Source: an uncultured Ignavibacteriales bacterium (GTDB lineage Bacteria; Bacteroidota; Ignavibacteria; Ignavibacteriales; Ignavibacteriaceae). Taken from it: a stretch of DNA of 7,911 nucleotides. Below, in pieces: positions 1-7,111 of the stretch. Both the position numbers and the translations under genes were made by a program. Location of the stretch: positions 1 through 7,911 of the forward strand of contig CAIWTC010000546.1 of NCBI GenBank assembly GCA_903915485.1, given 5' to 3'. The notes beneath the pieces are model-generated. The model did not search any database, had not been told where the DNA came from, and saw only the letters and a list, made by a program, of their open reading frames with translations. Positions within the stretch are counted from its first letter, which is position 1; each line of letters begins with the position of its first letter.

Positions 1-1
1 G

Positions 2-907
2 GGAATGAGCAGCGACAATACCAAGAAACCGGTTCAAAGCGGAATTGTCACCGGCACTTCACTTCTCTCTGAAAGTAATGATGATGGTATAAATTATCTT
101 CCCCTTTCAACCATTGCCGATATAACGGTATCAACTGGACCACCAATGATCGCAAGTGAAAACGGAATGATTCGCTCAATTGTTTTCATGAATGCCCGCG
201 GTCGCGATATGGGCGGAGTCGTGGAAGATGCGCAGAAACTAATTAATAATGAACTGAAACTTCCAAAAAACTATACTGTTGAATGGAGTGGGCAGTACGA
301 GAATAAAATTCACGCACAGCAGCGCATAATGATTGTTATGCCGATTGTATTTCTAATAATCTTCATCCTGCTGTATTTCACACTTAAAGATTATGTTGAA
401 GCACTGGTAGTAATGTTATCAGTTCCCTTCGCGCTGATTGGCGGTGTGTATATGATTTACATAATGGGATATAATTTTTCAGTTGCTGTTTGGGTTGGGT
501 TTATAGCCCTCTACGGGATAGCAGTTGAAACAGGTGTTGTCATGGTAGTTTATCTTCATGAATCACTTGATAAGAAAATAATGAAACTGCATTCAAATCC
601 CGGAGCAGTGTTGACGAATGCAGATATCTATGATGCAACAATTGAAGGGTCAGTACTTAGACTTCGCCCCAAACTTATGACCGTCTTAACAAGTATGATA
701 GGACTGGCACCGGTTATGTGGGCAACAGGTACAGGCGCCGATGTAATGAAACCATTAACTGCCCCTATGATAGGTGGACTGCTTACATCAGCAGTACATG
801 TTCTTGTTGTAACACCAATATTTTTCATTATCATGAAAGAGCGCGCATTAAAAAAGGGAACACTTAAAACTTCTAAGATGGCCGCTTTTATGAAGGAAGG
901 ACAATAA
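2..907 (+). CDS. cusA: CusA-type heavy-metal efflux RND pump, C-terminal part (5' end outside window)
   Basis: This is the inner-membrane proton-driven pump of a tripartite metal efflux system. The reading frame is open to the window edge, so the ATG at 5 is internal; about 300 of the usual ~1,040 residues are present. Visible parts are the end of the second large periplasmic domain (a Ser/Thr/Asn-rich loop, then the GPPMIASENG and NARGRDMG motifs) followed by five membrane segments (TM8-12), e.g. around 326-390, 400-470, 475-555, 655-730 and 755-835. From remembered E. coli CusA, the relay residues E939 (in AVETGVV, codon 527-529) and K984 (in RPKLMT, codon 671-673) and the metal-relay M1009 (in ADVMKP, codon 746-748) are all conserved. 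The conserved Met favours Cu(I)/Ag(I) over Zn/Co/Cd, but CzcA-like specificity cannot be excluded because the main Met triad lies outside the window. The TolC-like gene begins 1 nt after the stop. Confidence 0.92.
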   Translation, partial: GMSSDNTKKPVQSGIVTGTSLLSESNDDGINYLPLSTIADITVSTGPPMIASENGMIRSIVFMNARGRDMGGVVEDAQKLINNELKLPKNYTVEWSGQYENKIHAQQRIMIVMPIVFLIIFILLYFTLKDYVEALVVMLSVPFALIGGVYMIYIMGYNFSVAVWVGFIALYGIAVETGVVMVVYLHESLDKKIMKLHSNPGAVLTNADIYDATIEGSVLRLRPKLMTVLTSMIGLAPVMWATGTGADVMKPLTAPMIGGLLTSAVHVLVVTPIFFIIMKERALKKGTLKTSKMAAFMKEGQ

Positions 908-908
908 C

Positions 909-2231
909 ATGAGTACCCTAAAGTTAATTAGCCATATAAAAGCAAAACAACTTTTTTTGATTGCAATGCTTTGTTCTGTGTTTTTTTCCACCTCTGCACA
1001 ATCTCTTGATTCTTTAATCGAAGCAGGGTTGAAGAACAATGCCAAGATTAAATCATTCTCTTTCAAGCATTTACAGCAGGGCGCCGAAGAAGAAAAACTT
1101 TCGGCTTATCCGGCTCCTTCTGTAGGACTTTCATTTTCACAAATGCCGTTTTCATCTCTTAATTTTTTGGATAAACCATTTTCACAAAATATTTCATTTT
1201 CCCAAATGCTGCCTCTCGGCGGCAAATTAGATGCAATGAAAGAGATGTCGAAGAGTGCCCTCCCTGAGATACATGCCGAACTGAGAACTGCTCAAATTCA
1301 ATTAACGGCTGAAATCAAAATGAGCTATTACAAATGGGCCGCCGCTCATTTGAAATATCTACTAGTAAAGGAAAATATTTCGGTTCTGCAAATGTTGAAA
1401 AGTTTTTCCGTGAATGCTCTGAATAATTCATTAAGAACATACAATGTTCTCCTTTTGGATAGCGAGTTAGGACTTGCAGATATTTCACTTAAGAAAACTA
1501 AACAAGAGATAAATGAACAAATAACTTTGCTGACAAGATATACAGGAGTTTCAGAATTAACGATTCCGGATACTTCAATATTGAGTTTTGCAAATATCTC
1601 ATATAGCAGAACGGAAATTGACTCACTTGTCAAAGAAAACAATCCAACAATCAAACAGATGAATGCCATGGTTGGCATGAACGATTTGGAGATGAAAGCT
1701 AATGAAAAAGAACTGTACCCGGACCTGATGCTTGAAGCAATGCTTATGCGGATGCCTCAAGGAATGCCCTTAACAACAAAAACGCCAACCGATATGATTG
1801 ACGGAATGGGAAAGACAGCGTATATGTACAGTTTAACTGCAAGCATTTCACTTCCCTTTGCCCCATGGTCAAAAAAAGGAATTACAGCGAAGTCTGAAGA
1901 GATATCATTCAAGAATAAAAGAATAGAGAGTGAAATATCTGACATGACTGCCGAGATGTCAGCGAAGTCGAATATTCTTTATGACAAATATTTAACTGCA
2001 TCTAAAAGCGTGCAAGAATATGAATCAAGTGTTTTGCTTCCTCTTGCAAACGCCAAGAACTCGGCAATACTCCTCTATCAGAGTGATGCAAGTTCAATCA
2101 CATCTTTCTTGAGTGTGCAGAAAATGTATTTGATGGAGTACATGAATTATTTAATGTTAAAGACAGATGCCGGCATGGCTCTCATTGAAATGGAAATGAT
2201 GACCGGCACCAACATAATAAAAAGGAATTAA
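909..2231 (+). CDS. TolC/CusC-type outer-membrane efflux protein, Met-rich
   Basis: This 440-residue protein is the outer-membrane channel of the efflux complex. It begins with a signal peptide (Lys-rich start, hydrophobic core, probable cleavage after Ala30 in STSAQS). The TolC plan of two helix-hairpin-helix repeats is recognisable. The first hairpin is around residues 67-105 (APSVGLSFSQMP to SFSQMLPLGGK). The second is around 270-320 (YPDLMLEAM to SISLPFAPWS) and is followed by a long helical region. Methionine is very frequent, roughly 30 residues overall, with eight between residues 274 and 306 in the second hairpin and its extracellular loop, and another cluster near the C-terminus. The start is supported by an AAGGAAGGA ribosome-binding site that lies inside the last codons of cusA. 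The 1-nt gap to cusA and the 4-nt gap to the adaptor gene indicate one transcript. The family assignment rests on fold pattern and context, since OMF sequences diverge strongly. Confidence 0.88.
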   Translation: MSTLKLISHIKAKQLFLIAMLCSVFFSTSAQSLDSLIEAGLKNNAKIKSFSFKHLQQGAEEEKLSAYPAPSVGLSFSQMPFSSLNFLDKPFSQNISFSQMLPLGGKLDAMKEMSKSALPEIHAELRTAQIQLTAEIKMSYYKWAAAHLKYLLVKENISVLQMLKSFSVNALNNSLRTYNVLLLDSELGLADISLKKTKQEINEQITLLTRYTGVSELTIPDTSILSFANISYSRTEIDSLVKENNPTIKQMNAMVGMNDLEMKANEKELYPDLMLEAMLMRMPQGMPLTTKTPTDMIDGMGKTAYMYSLTASISLPFAPWSKKGITAKSEEISFKNKRIESEISDMTAEMSAKSNILYDKYLTASKSVQEYESSVLLPLANAKNSAILLYQSDASSITSFLSVQKMYLMEYMNYLMLKTDAGMALIEMEMMTGTNIIKRN

Positions 2232-2235
2232 TACA

Positions 2236-3780
2236 ATGAAATCTAAAATATTTATACTAATAGTAGCAGCCATATTGATGTTTAACTTTAGTGCATGCAC
2301 TAAAAAAACCGACGACCATTCCAAGCAAGGAATAGAGCAATCTGAAAAGTACACATGCCCAATGCACCCTCAAATTAAATCTGATAAGCCTGGCGTATGT
2401 CCAATATGTCAGATGGATTTAGTCAAGCAAGTATCCGGTGCGGATACTTTACCTTCCAGCATAAACATATCGGCATCGGACAAAATCACTGCGGATATTG
2501 CGACTGTTGTACTTGAACCTAAAAAGGTCAGCAGAGATTTCACAGCATTCAGCACCCTTGAATTAGCTGAAGATGGTAAAAAAATTATATCAGCTAAATT
2601 CAATGGTCGAATCGAAAAGCTATATGCCTCAACTTCAGGAAAGAGGCTTAGAAAAGGAGAACTGCTATTTACCGCTTACAGTCCGGACATTTACCGAAGT
2701 GTTTCAGAATATATTCTACTGAAGAAATCTAAGCAGAGTGAAAATACTTCGCTTATAACGGCCACCCATAACAAACTATTGTTAAGCGGTCTAACGGAAA
2801 ATCAGATTACTGAATTCGAAACAAAGAATGAATCAAACCTATTAGTAAATTATTACTCGCCTTACGATGGTCTTATCTCTGATAAAAAAGTTGTAGAAGG
2901 TGCATATTTCAACGAAGGGGCCGCGCTGTACGAATTAATAGATGATACTAAACTTTGGGCAGTTGCTGAAGTTCCTGAATCAGAAATTGCCAATGTACCT
3001 ATCGGAAAAAATGTTGAGTTAATTTTGAAATCAAATCCACCTCGTACATATCCGGCAAGTGTCGCGCTAATATATCCCATTGCAAATAAACAGTCGCACA
3101 CAATTAAGATACGAATTCAACTTAACCGCGTTGATGGGAATATCAAGCCAGCCATGTATGCCGAAGTTAAATTCAAAATGAATTCATCACAAAAACTTAT
3201 GGTGCCGGAATCCGCAGTTTTATTCACCGGGAAAAGACAGATTGTTTATGTGCAGTCGGCAAAAGGAGTTTTCACGGCCAAGGACATTGCAGTAGGAACA
3301 AAAATTGACGGTGAGTATGAGGTTCTTAATGGACTTAGTTCAGGCGATGAAGTTGCGGTTTCCGGTGCATACTTAATAGATTCTGAAAGTCAGTTAAGAA
3401 ATCCTGCGAATCAGAATGTTGAGAATAATTCTAACACACCTTCATCTGATAAACCGGAAGCGAAGAACCCATCAAAACCCAAAGAAGCAGAATCAAAACC
3501 TAAAGAAACTGCTAATGAAAGCACTGCAACATCCTCGAATGAGAAAGCAGAGTATATTGGGAAGGATGACAGTCGGTTTAAGAAGGCAGGAATATTCAAT
3601 AAAGTGTGCCCGGTCTTAGGAGAGGATGTTTCTCCATCAAAACCAACAGTAATCTATAAAGGGAAAATTTATGGATTTTGCTGTGCAGGGTGTGATAAGA
3701 AATTCATGAAAGACCCGGAAAAATATCTTAAAGATATTTCAAAAGACGGTCAAAAATATACCGGAAAAACAATCAACTAA
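2236..3780 (+). CDS. cusB: CusB-type RND periplasmic adaptor with N-terminal HMBD and C-terminal YHS domain
   Basis: This 514-residue lipoprotein is the adaptor bridging the pump and the outer-membrane channel. A lipobox (NFSAC, lipidated Cys21) suggests periplasmic anchoring. Residues 39-63 form a heavy-metal-binding domain (YTCPMHP, then PGVCPICQMDL: Cys41, Met43, His44, Cys55, Cys58, Met60). The body is a membrane-fusion protein: lipoyl halves around 115-155 and 200-240 (e.g. YYSPYDGLIS) with a short helical hairpin between them, then beta-barrel and membrane-proximal domains to about 388 (VPESAVLF; GLSSGDEVAVSGAYLID). A Lys/Pro/Glu/Ser-rich linker (about 390-440) joins a C-terminal YHS domain (about 455-498) with Cys458 and FCCAGCDKKF (Cys482, Cys483, Cys486). 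The domains suggest Cu/Ag handling: metal could be captured by the terminal modules and passed to the pump, though this is inferred. Ribosome-binding site AAGGA at 2222-2226. CusB-type adaptors usually lack the YHS module. Confidence 0.93.
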   Translation: MKSKIFILIVAAILMFNFSACTKKTDDHSKQGIEQSEKYTCPMHPQIKSDKPGVCPICQMDLVKQVSGADTLPSSINISASDKITADIATVVLEPKKVSRDFTAFSTLELAEDGKKIISAKFNGRIEKLYASTSGKRLRKGELLFTAYSPDIYRSVSEYILLKKSKQSENTSLITATHNKLLLSGLTENQITEFETKNESNLLVNYYSPYDGLISDKKVVEGAYFNEGAALYELIDDTKLWAVAEVPESEIANVPIGKNVELILKSNPPRTYPASVALIYPIANKQSHTIKIRIQLNRVDGNIKPAMYAEVKFKMNSSQKLMVPESAVLFTGKRQIVYVQSAKGVFTAKDIAVGTKIDGEYEVLNGLSSGDEVAVSGAYLIDSESQLRNPANQNVENNSNTPSSDKPEAKNPSKPKEAESKPKETANESTATSSNEKAEYIGKDDSRFKKAGIFNKVCPVLGEDVSPSKPTVIYKGKIYGFCCAGCDKKFMKDPEKYLKDISKDGQKYTGKTIN

Positions 3781-3815
3781 TATTTTATTTAATAATTCTA
3801 ACTAAAGGAAAAAAC

Positions 3816-4187
3816 ATGAACAACGCGAACATAAAGCATTTACTTATAATCACAGGATTTGCGGCAATTCTTTGCTCAAATACTTTTGCTCAACAAAGCG
3901 AGAATATTTCTCCAAAAAAAGAATCTAAACAAAAAAGTTGTTGCAGTGCAATGAATCATTCAATGGCGGATTCATCAAAGAGTTCTATGAAAACAAAAAT
4001 AAGTGCTGTAATAGATCTTAATAAACTTGATAAAAATAAAGACGGGAAAGTTTATAATGATGGGATGTGCCTGGATGTAATATCAGACGAACCCGGTACT
4101 TGTTCAAAATGCGGAATGAAACTGAAAGAAATTTCTGTGGTAAAACTTAAAAAGAAAATGTCAGAAAACGGGTTCTCAGTCAAATAA
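3816..4187 (+). CDS. Small secreted Cys/Met-rich protein with altered heavy-metal-binding domain
   Basis: This 123-residue protein has a signal peptide (core around residues 8-22, probable cleavage after Ala25 in TFAQQ), so it is likely periplasmic. The mature chain has a Lys/Ser-rich start with a soft-metal-like cluster (SCCSAMNHSM: Cys42, Cys43, Met46, His48, Met50). A calcium-loop-like DKNKDGKV (72-79) follows, then an HMBD-like segment at 80-103 (Cys85, SDEPGTCSKCGMKL with Cys96, Cys99, Met101). This segment aligns without gaps to the HMBD of the upstream adaptor, but the usual CPMHP reads DGMCL: the first Cys is lost and the His position is Cys. Ribosome-binding site AAAGGAA (3804-3810). 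It lies 35 nt after cusB with no terminator visible, so it is probably the last gene of the operon. A role as periplasmic metal chaperone or sponge is inferred from composition and context only. Confidence 0.85.
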   Translation: MNNANIKHLLIITGFAAILCSNTFAQQSENISPKKESKQKSCCSAMNHSMADSSKSSMKTKISAVIDLNKLDKNKDGKVYNDGMCLDVISDEPGTCSKCGMKLKEISVVKLKKKMSENGFSVK

Positions 4188-4198
4188 TAACTTGACTG
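4177..4198 (+). terminator. Hairpin overlapping the stop codon of the small metal-binding gene (weak terminator candidate)
   Basis: CAGTCAA (4177-4183) and TTGACTG (4192-4198) are perfect 7-bp inverted arms around an 8-nt loop that contains the TAA stop (4185-4187). No T-tract follows (CCAAACGAC), so it is not a standard intrinsic terminator. It could stabilise the operon 3' end or act together with the larger inverted repeat just downstream. Confidence 0.35.
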
Positions 4199-4205
4199 CC
4201 AAACG

Positions 4206-4264
4206 ACGGACATAAATCAAACAAGAAACAATTTGAGTCTATTGAATAGATTATTTATGTCCGT
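4206..4264. repeat. Perfect 12-bp inverted repeat with nested 6-bp palindrome at a convergent gene junction
   Basis: ACGGACATAAAT (4206-4217) is the exact reverse complement of ATTTATGTCCGT (4253-4264), with 35 nt between. Inside the loop lies TCTATTGAATAGA (4238-4250), with 6-bp arms around one base. The right arm contains the last two codons and the stop (4255-4257) of the minus-strand phosphatase gene. It lies between two convergent genes, where a bidirectional terminator would be expected, but neither strand shows a T-run after the stem. A mini-inverted-repeat insertion is another option, but I see no target-site duplication. Confidence 0.6.
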
Positions 4265-5472
4265 TCTATTATAAGAACTGAAATATCGTCTTTTAAGTTA
4301 TTCTCATCATAGTTTTTAAATACTTCCGCTTTTAAATTAGCCAACAAGACTTCTGAAGAAGCAGATTTATTATCATGCACATAAGAATTCAGAAATATTT
4401 CTTTTTCTTCATGGTGTTCTTTAGGAAGACCTTCGAGAAGTCCGTCGGAGTAAATAATCAGACGATCACCGGGGTCAAGGACTAAGTCGACCTCGTTATA
4501 TTCTGCCTCGACAAGCATGCCAACCGGGAACCCGCGCTGATTAAGCAATTCTGTTTCTCCATTTTTTCTAAGCACAATCGGGAGCGGGTGACCAGCGCGA
4601 CAGATGCGGATTCTCTGTTCATCTAAATCTATGATGCCAATGCAGATAGTAAAGTAATGCATTGCATCTTTTTGTTTTAGAAACTGTGTGTTTAATAAAC
4701 TTAATATATTTTTAGGGTGCCGCAAATGTTCGTGGAATGCATTAGTTTCGTGCCCATTGAATTGATTTGAGAGGTTGCATGTTTCGAATAGTCCGCTGAT
4801 AAATTTACTTAATGAATAAGAAAGCATCGCAGAGGCCGCACCGTGACCGGCAACATCAAGTTCGTAAAACAAGATATGAGATTCATCCAAATAGTAATAA
4901 CTAAATATATCCCCTGCCGTATATAGACAAGGAAGAAGAAGCCAATCAAATTTGTAATCGCCAAGTTTTGTACCCGTTTCAGGGATTAAATCTTTTTGAA
5001 GAGAACCTGCAAATTCAAGTTCCTGCCTTATTAAGGACAATGATTCATTTAGTTTTGAATTTGCTTCCTGTAAATTCGTGTTTTTCTTCTCTAATTCTTT
5101 TTCAAGCTCAAGTACTCTCAAACCTGCATTTATCCGCAATTTTAATTCGTGCATCATAAAAGGTTTAGTGATATAATCATCCGCCCCAGCCTCCATACCT
5201 TCGACGACCTGTTCCTTCGTACTTAGCGCTGTGAGTAGGATAAAATAAATATACCTGCCAAAACCTTTACTTCGAATTGATTTGCATAGCTCGACCCCAG
5301 AAACTGTTGGCATCATCCAATCACTTATCACAAGATTAATCGAAGATGATTCTAGTTTAGAAAGCGCACTTCTCCCATCCTCGGCAAAAACGGCTGTATG
5401 CCCAAGTTGCTTCAGAATATTTCCTAAGACAATTCTCATCTCCCGATGATCGTCAACAACTAATATTTCCAT
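4255..5472 (-). CDS. Response regulator with SpoIIE/PP2C-type serine/threonine phosphatase output
   Basis: This 405-residue cytoplasmic protein has a receiver domain at about 1-118 (acidic pair Asp7/Asp8, phosphoacceptor Asp51 in SDWMMP, Thr81, Lys103 in TKPF). A coiled coil at about 117-152 leads into a SpoIIE/RsbU-type PP2C domain starting near LQKDLIPE. The metal-binding acidic residues look complete: Asp188 (AGDIFSYY), Asp206 (DVAGHG), Asp343 (YSDGLLEG) and Asp395/396 (KDDISVLI). By family knowledge such proteins dephosphorylate STAS-domain antagonists in partner switching, releasing a sigma factor or another target when the receiver is phosphorylated. No histidine kinase, anti-sigma factor or STAS protein is in the window, so the partners are unknown. 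The gene is convergent with the metal operon and divergent from cysS, hence a separate transcription unit. The start is the first ATG and directly begins the canonical receiver strand (MEILVVDD); only a weak purine stretch precedes it. Confidence 0.93.
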   Translation of the reverse strand: MEILVVDDHREMRIVLGNILKQLGHTAVFAEDGRSALSKLESSSINLVISDWMMPTVSGVELCKSIRSKGFGRYIYFILLTALSTKEQVVEGMEAGADDYITKPFMMHELKLRINAGLRVLELEKELEKKNTNLQEANSKLNESLSLIRQELEFAGSLQKDLIPETGTKLGDYKFDWLLLPCLYTAGDIFSYYYLDESHILFYELDVAGHGAASAMLSYSLSKFISGLFETCNLSNQFNGHETNAFHEHLRHPKNILSLLNTQFLKQKDAMHYFTICIGIIDLDEQRIRICRAGHPLPIVLRKNGETELLNQRGFPVGMLVEAEYNEVDLVLDPGDRLIIYSDGLLEGLPKEHHEEKEIFLNSYVHDNKSASSEVLLANLKAEVFKNYDENNLKDDISVLIIERT

Positions 5473-5686
5473 TCGCTAACTTTCTTAAATATTAACCGCA
5501 ACATACTAAAATATTTTCATTAGTTTTGTGCCAAGGCTAACAAATCTTAAATATTCGGCCTCATTCACCACCAATAGCACCTCCCCTAAATCAATAAATA
5601 TTCATGAGAAACTCCCACTAATTTAAACTTCATTCCAATCACAAATATTCCTAAATTTGTACTGTTAAATTAAATTAGAAATAAAT
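5473..5686. other. Divergent intergenic region with five AAATATT copies
   Basis: This A+T-rich 214-nt stretch must carry the promoters of both the minus-strand phosphatase gene and cysS. AAATATT occurs at 5487, 5509, 5549, 5596 and 5643. An 11-bp direct repeat (TCTTAAATATT) is at 5483-5493 and 5545-5555. I see no ORF and no RNA gene here. Confidence 0.5.
5652..5659 (+). promoter_or_regulatory. Candidate Bacteroidota-type -7 promoter element upstream of cysS
   Basis: TAAATTTG matches the TAnnTTTG -7 consensus known from Bacteroidota and lies 27 nt before the cysS ATG, a sensible distance for a short leader. No convincing TTTG-like -33 element is present 17-23 nt upstream. A second match (TAGTTTTG, 5521-5528) shows that the motif can also occur by chance in such A+T-rich DNA. 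Confidence 0.35.
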
Positions 5687-7096
5687 ATGCTTTCATTATA
5701 TAATACTCTTACTAAATCTAAAGAAGAACTAAAACCGTTGGAAAGCGGTAAAATCAAAATGTATGTTTGCGGCCCAACGGTATATGATTACTTTCATATC
5801 GGGAATGCCCGTTCATTCATAAATAGCGATTTTATCCGAAAGTATCTTGAGTACCGCGGATATGAAGTAACTTTTGCCATGAACCTCACTGATATCGATG
5901 ATAAAATAATTAAGAAAGCAAACTCAGAGGGCGTCGAGGCAAATGATATTGCTAAAAAGTACACAACTGCTTTCATGGAAGACATTCATAGGCTCAATGT
6001 AAAGCCTGCAACAATTTATCCAAAAGCTACCGAGCATATTCCGGAGATTATTGAGCTGACACAAAAACTTATTACTAACGGATTTGCTTATGAATCTAAC
6101 GGTGATGTATTTTTCGAAATAGATAAATTTCAGGGTTATGGTAAACTAAGCGGAAAGCATCTTGAAGATTTGGTTGAGGGTGCAAGAGTTGAAGTAAATT
6201 CCTCAAAGAAATCACCCCTCGATTTTGCGCTGTGGAAATCAGCGAAACCCGGTGAACCATCATGGGAAAGTCCATGGGGTAACGGTCGCCCGGGATGGCA
6301 TATCGAGTGCTCCGCGATGAGTTGCAAGCACTTGGGTGAGACTTTCGATATTCATGCCGGCGGAAATGATTTAATTTTCCCTCATCATGAAAATGAAATT
6401 GCACAGAGTGAGGCGGCTAACTCAAAGCAGTTTGTCAAATACTGGCTGCATTTCGGATTCTTGAATATCAATGATGAGAAAATGTCTAAATCGTTAGGTA
6501 ATTTTTTTACTGCCCGAGATTTGCTTAAAGTTTATTCTGCTGAAACTCTCAGATTTTTCTTTGCACAGACTCACTACGGCGCTCCGCTGAATTTCAGCGA
6601 TGAAGGCTTGGATGGCGCAAAGAAGGGACTGAAAAAGTTAGATAATCTTATAGAAAGAATTAAAGAACTCTCAAACGATATTGAGATAAAGGACAACGGT
6701 GCAGTTTCAAACTTTGCTGACTTTATCCGTTTGTTTGAAGAAGCAATGGACGATGACTTCAACACTCCTAAAGCATGCGGTGTTTTGTTTGATTTCCTTA
6801 AAGAAGCCAACCGTAAACTTGATACACAAGTCGGTATTGACGGCAAACTTCTATTCGATATTAAGTCATTTATTTCCGCTACTGCAGTGGATATATTTGG
6901 ATTCACTTCATTTAATAAAGTTGTTGAAAGTTCAAATTCTTTAGAGAATGAATTAATTGAACTATTAATCTCCGTGCGTACAGAATCTAAAAAGGCTAAG
7001 CAATTTCAATTAGCCGACTATATTCGTGATGAAATGAAAAAACTGGGTATTTCTCTGAAGGACACTAAAGAGAAAACAACTTTTTCAAAAGACTAG
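5687..7096 (+). CDS. cysS: Cysteinyl-tRNA synthetase
   Basis: This 469-residue class I aminoacyl-tRNA synthetase charges tRNA-Cys with cysteine in the cytoplasm. Its length is normal for the family. The class I signatures are intact: HIGN at 37-40 and KMSKS at 265-269. The Zn-binding residues that recognise the cysteine thiol are all present: Cys28 (YVCGPT), Cys208 (WHIECSAM), His233 and Glu237 (in PHHENE). The GWHIECS and HAGGNDLIFPHHENE blocks are textbook CysRS. The C-terminal DALR-type helical domain and tail follow at about 310-469. The ATG at 5687 gives the standard N-terminus (LSLYNTLT); no clear Shine-Dalgarno sequence precedes it. A metallopeptidase-like gene follows 15 nt after the TAG stop and is probably cotranscribed. 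Confidence 0.98.
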   Translation: MLSLYNTLTKSKEELKPLESGKIKMYVCGPTVYDYFHIGNARSFINSDFIRKYLEYRGYEVTFAMNLTDIDDKIIKKANSEGVEANDIAKKYTTAFMEDIHRLNVKPATIYPKATEHIPEIIELTQKLITNGFAYESNGDVFFEIDKFQGYGKLSGKHLEDLVEGARVEVNSSKKSPLDFALWKSAKPGEPSWESPWGNGRPGWHIECSAMSCKHLGETFDIHAGGNDLIFPHHENEIAQSEAANSKQFVKYWLHFGFLNINDEKMSKSLGNFFTARDLLKVYSAETLRFFFAQTHYGAPLNFSDEGLDGAKKGLKKLDNLIERIKELSNDIEIKDNGAVSNFADFIRLFEEAMDDDFNTPKACGVLFDFLKEANRKLDTQVGIDGKLLFDIKSFISATAVDIFGFTSFNKVVESSNSLENELIELLISVRTESKKAKQFQLADYIRDEMKKLGISLKDTKEKTTFSKD

Positions 7097-7111
7097 AAGC
7101 CAATATTCATT

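Noticed and set aside
5..7. ATG at position 5 as a true start of the RND pump gene
   Set aside because: The frame is open upstream to the window edge and the protein begins in the middle of the second periplasmic domain; the gene simply enters from outside.
3416..3619. Overlapping + strand open frame inside the adaptor gene
   Set aside because: It lies in the low-complexity linker in another frame, has no ribosome-binding site, and its product is Lys/Gln-rich with no recognisable features.
5528..5534. Minus-strand TTGGCAC as a sigma-54 -24 element for the phosphatase gene
   Set aside because: The required -12 GC element at the fixed distance is missing (the sequence there is TAATG).
6096..6404. 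Antisense open frame inside cysS
   Set aside because: It mirrors a strongly conserved cysS segment, including the Zn-ligand region, which fully explains the sequence.
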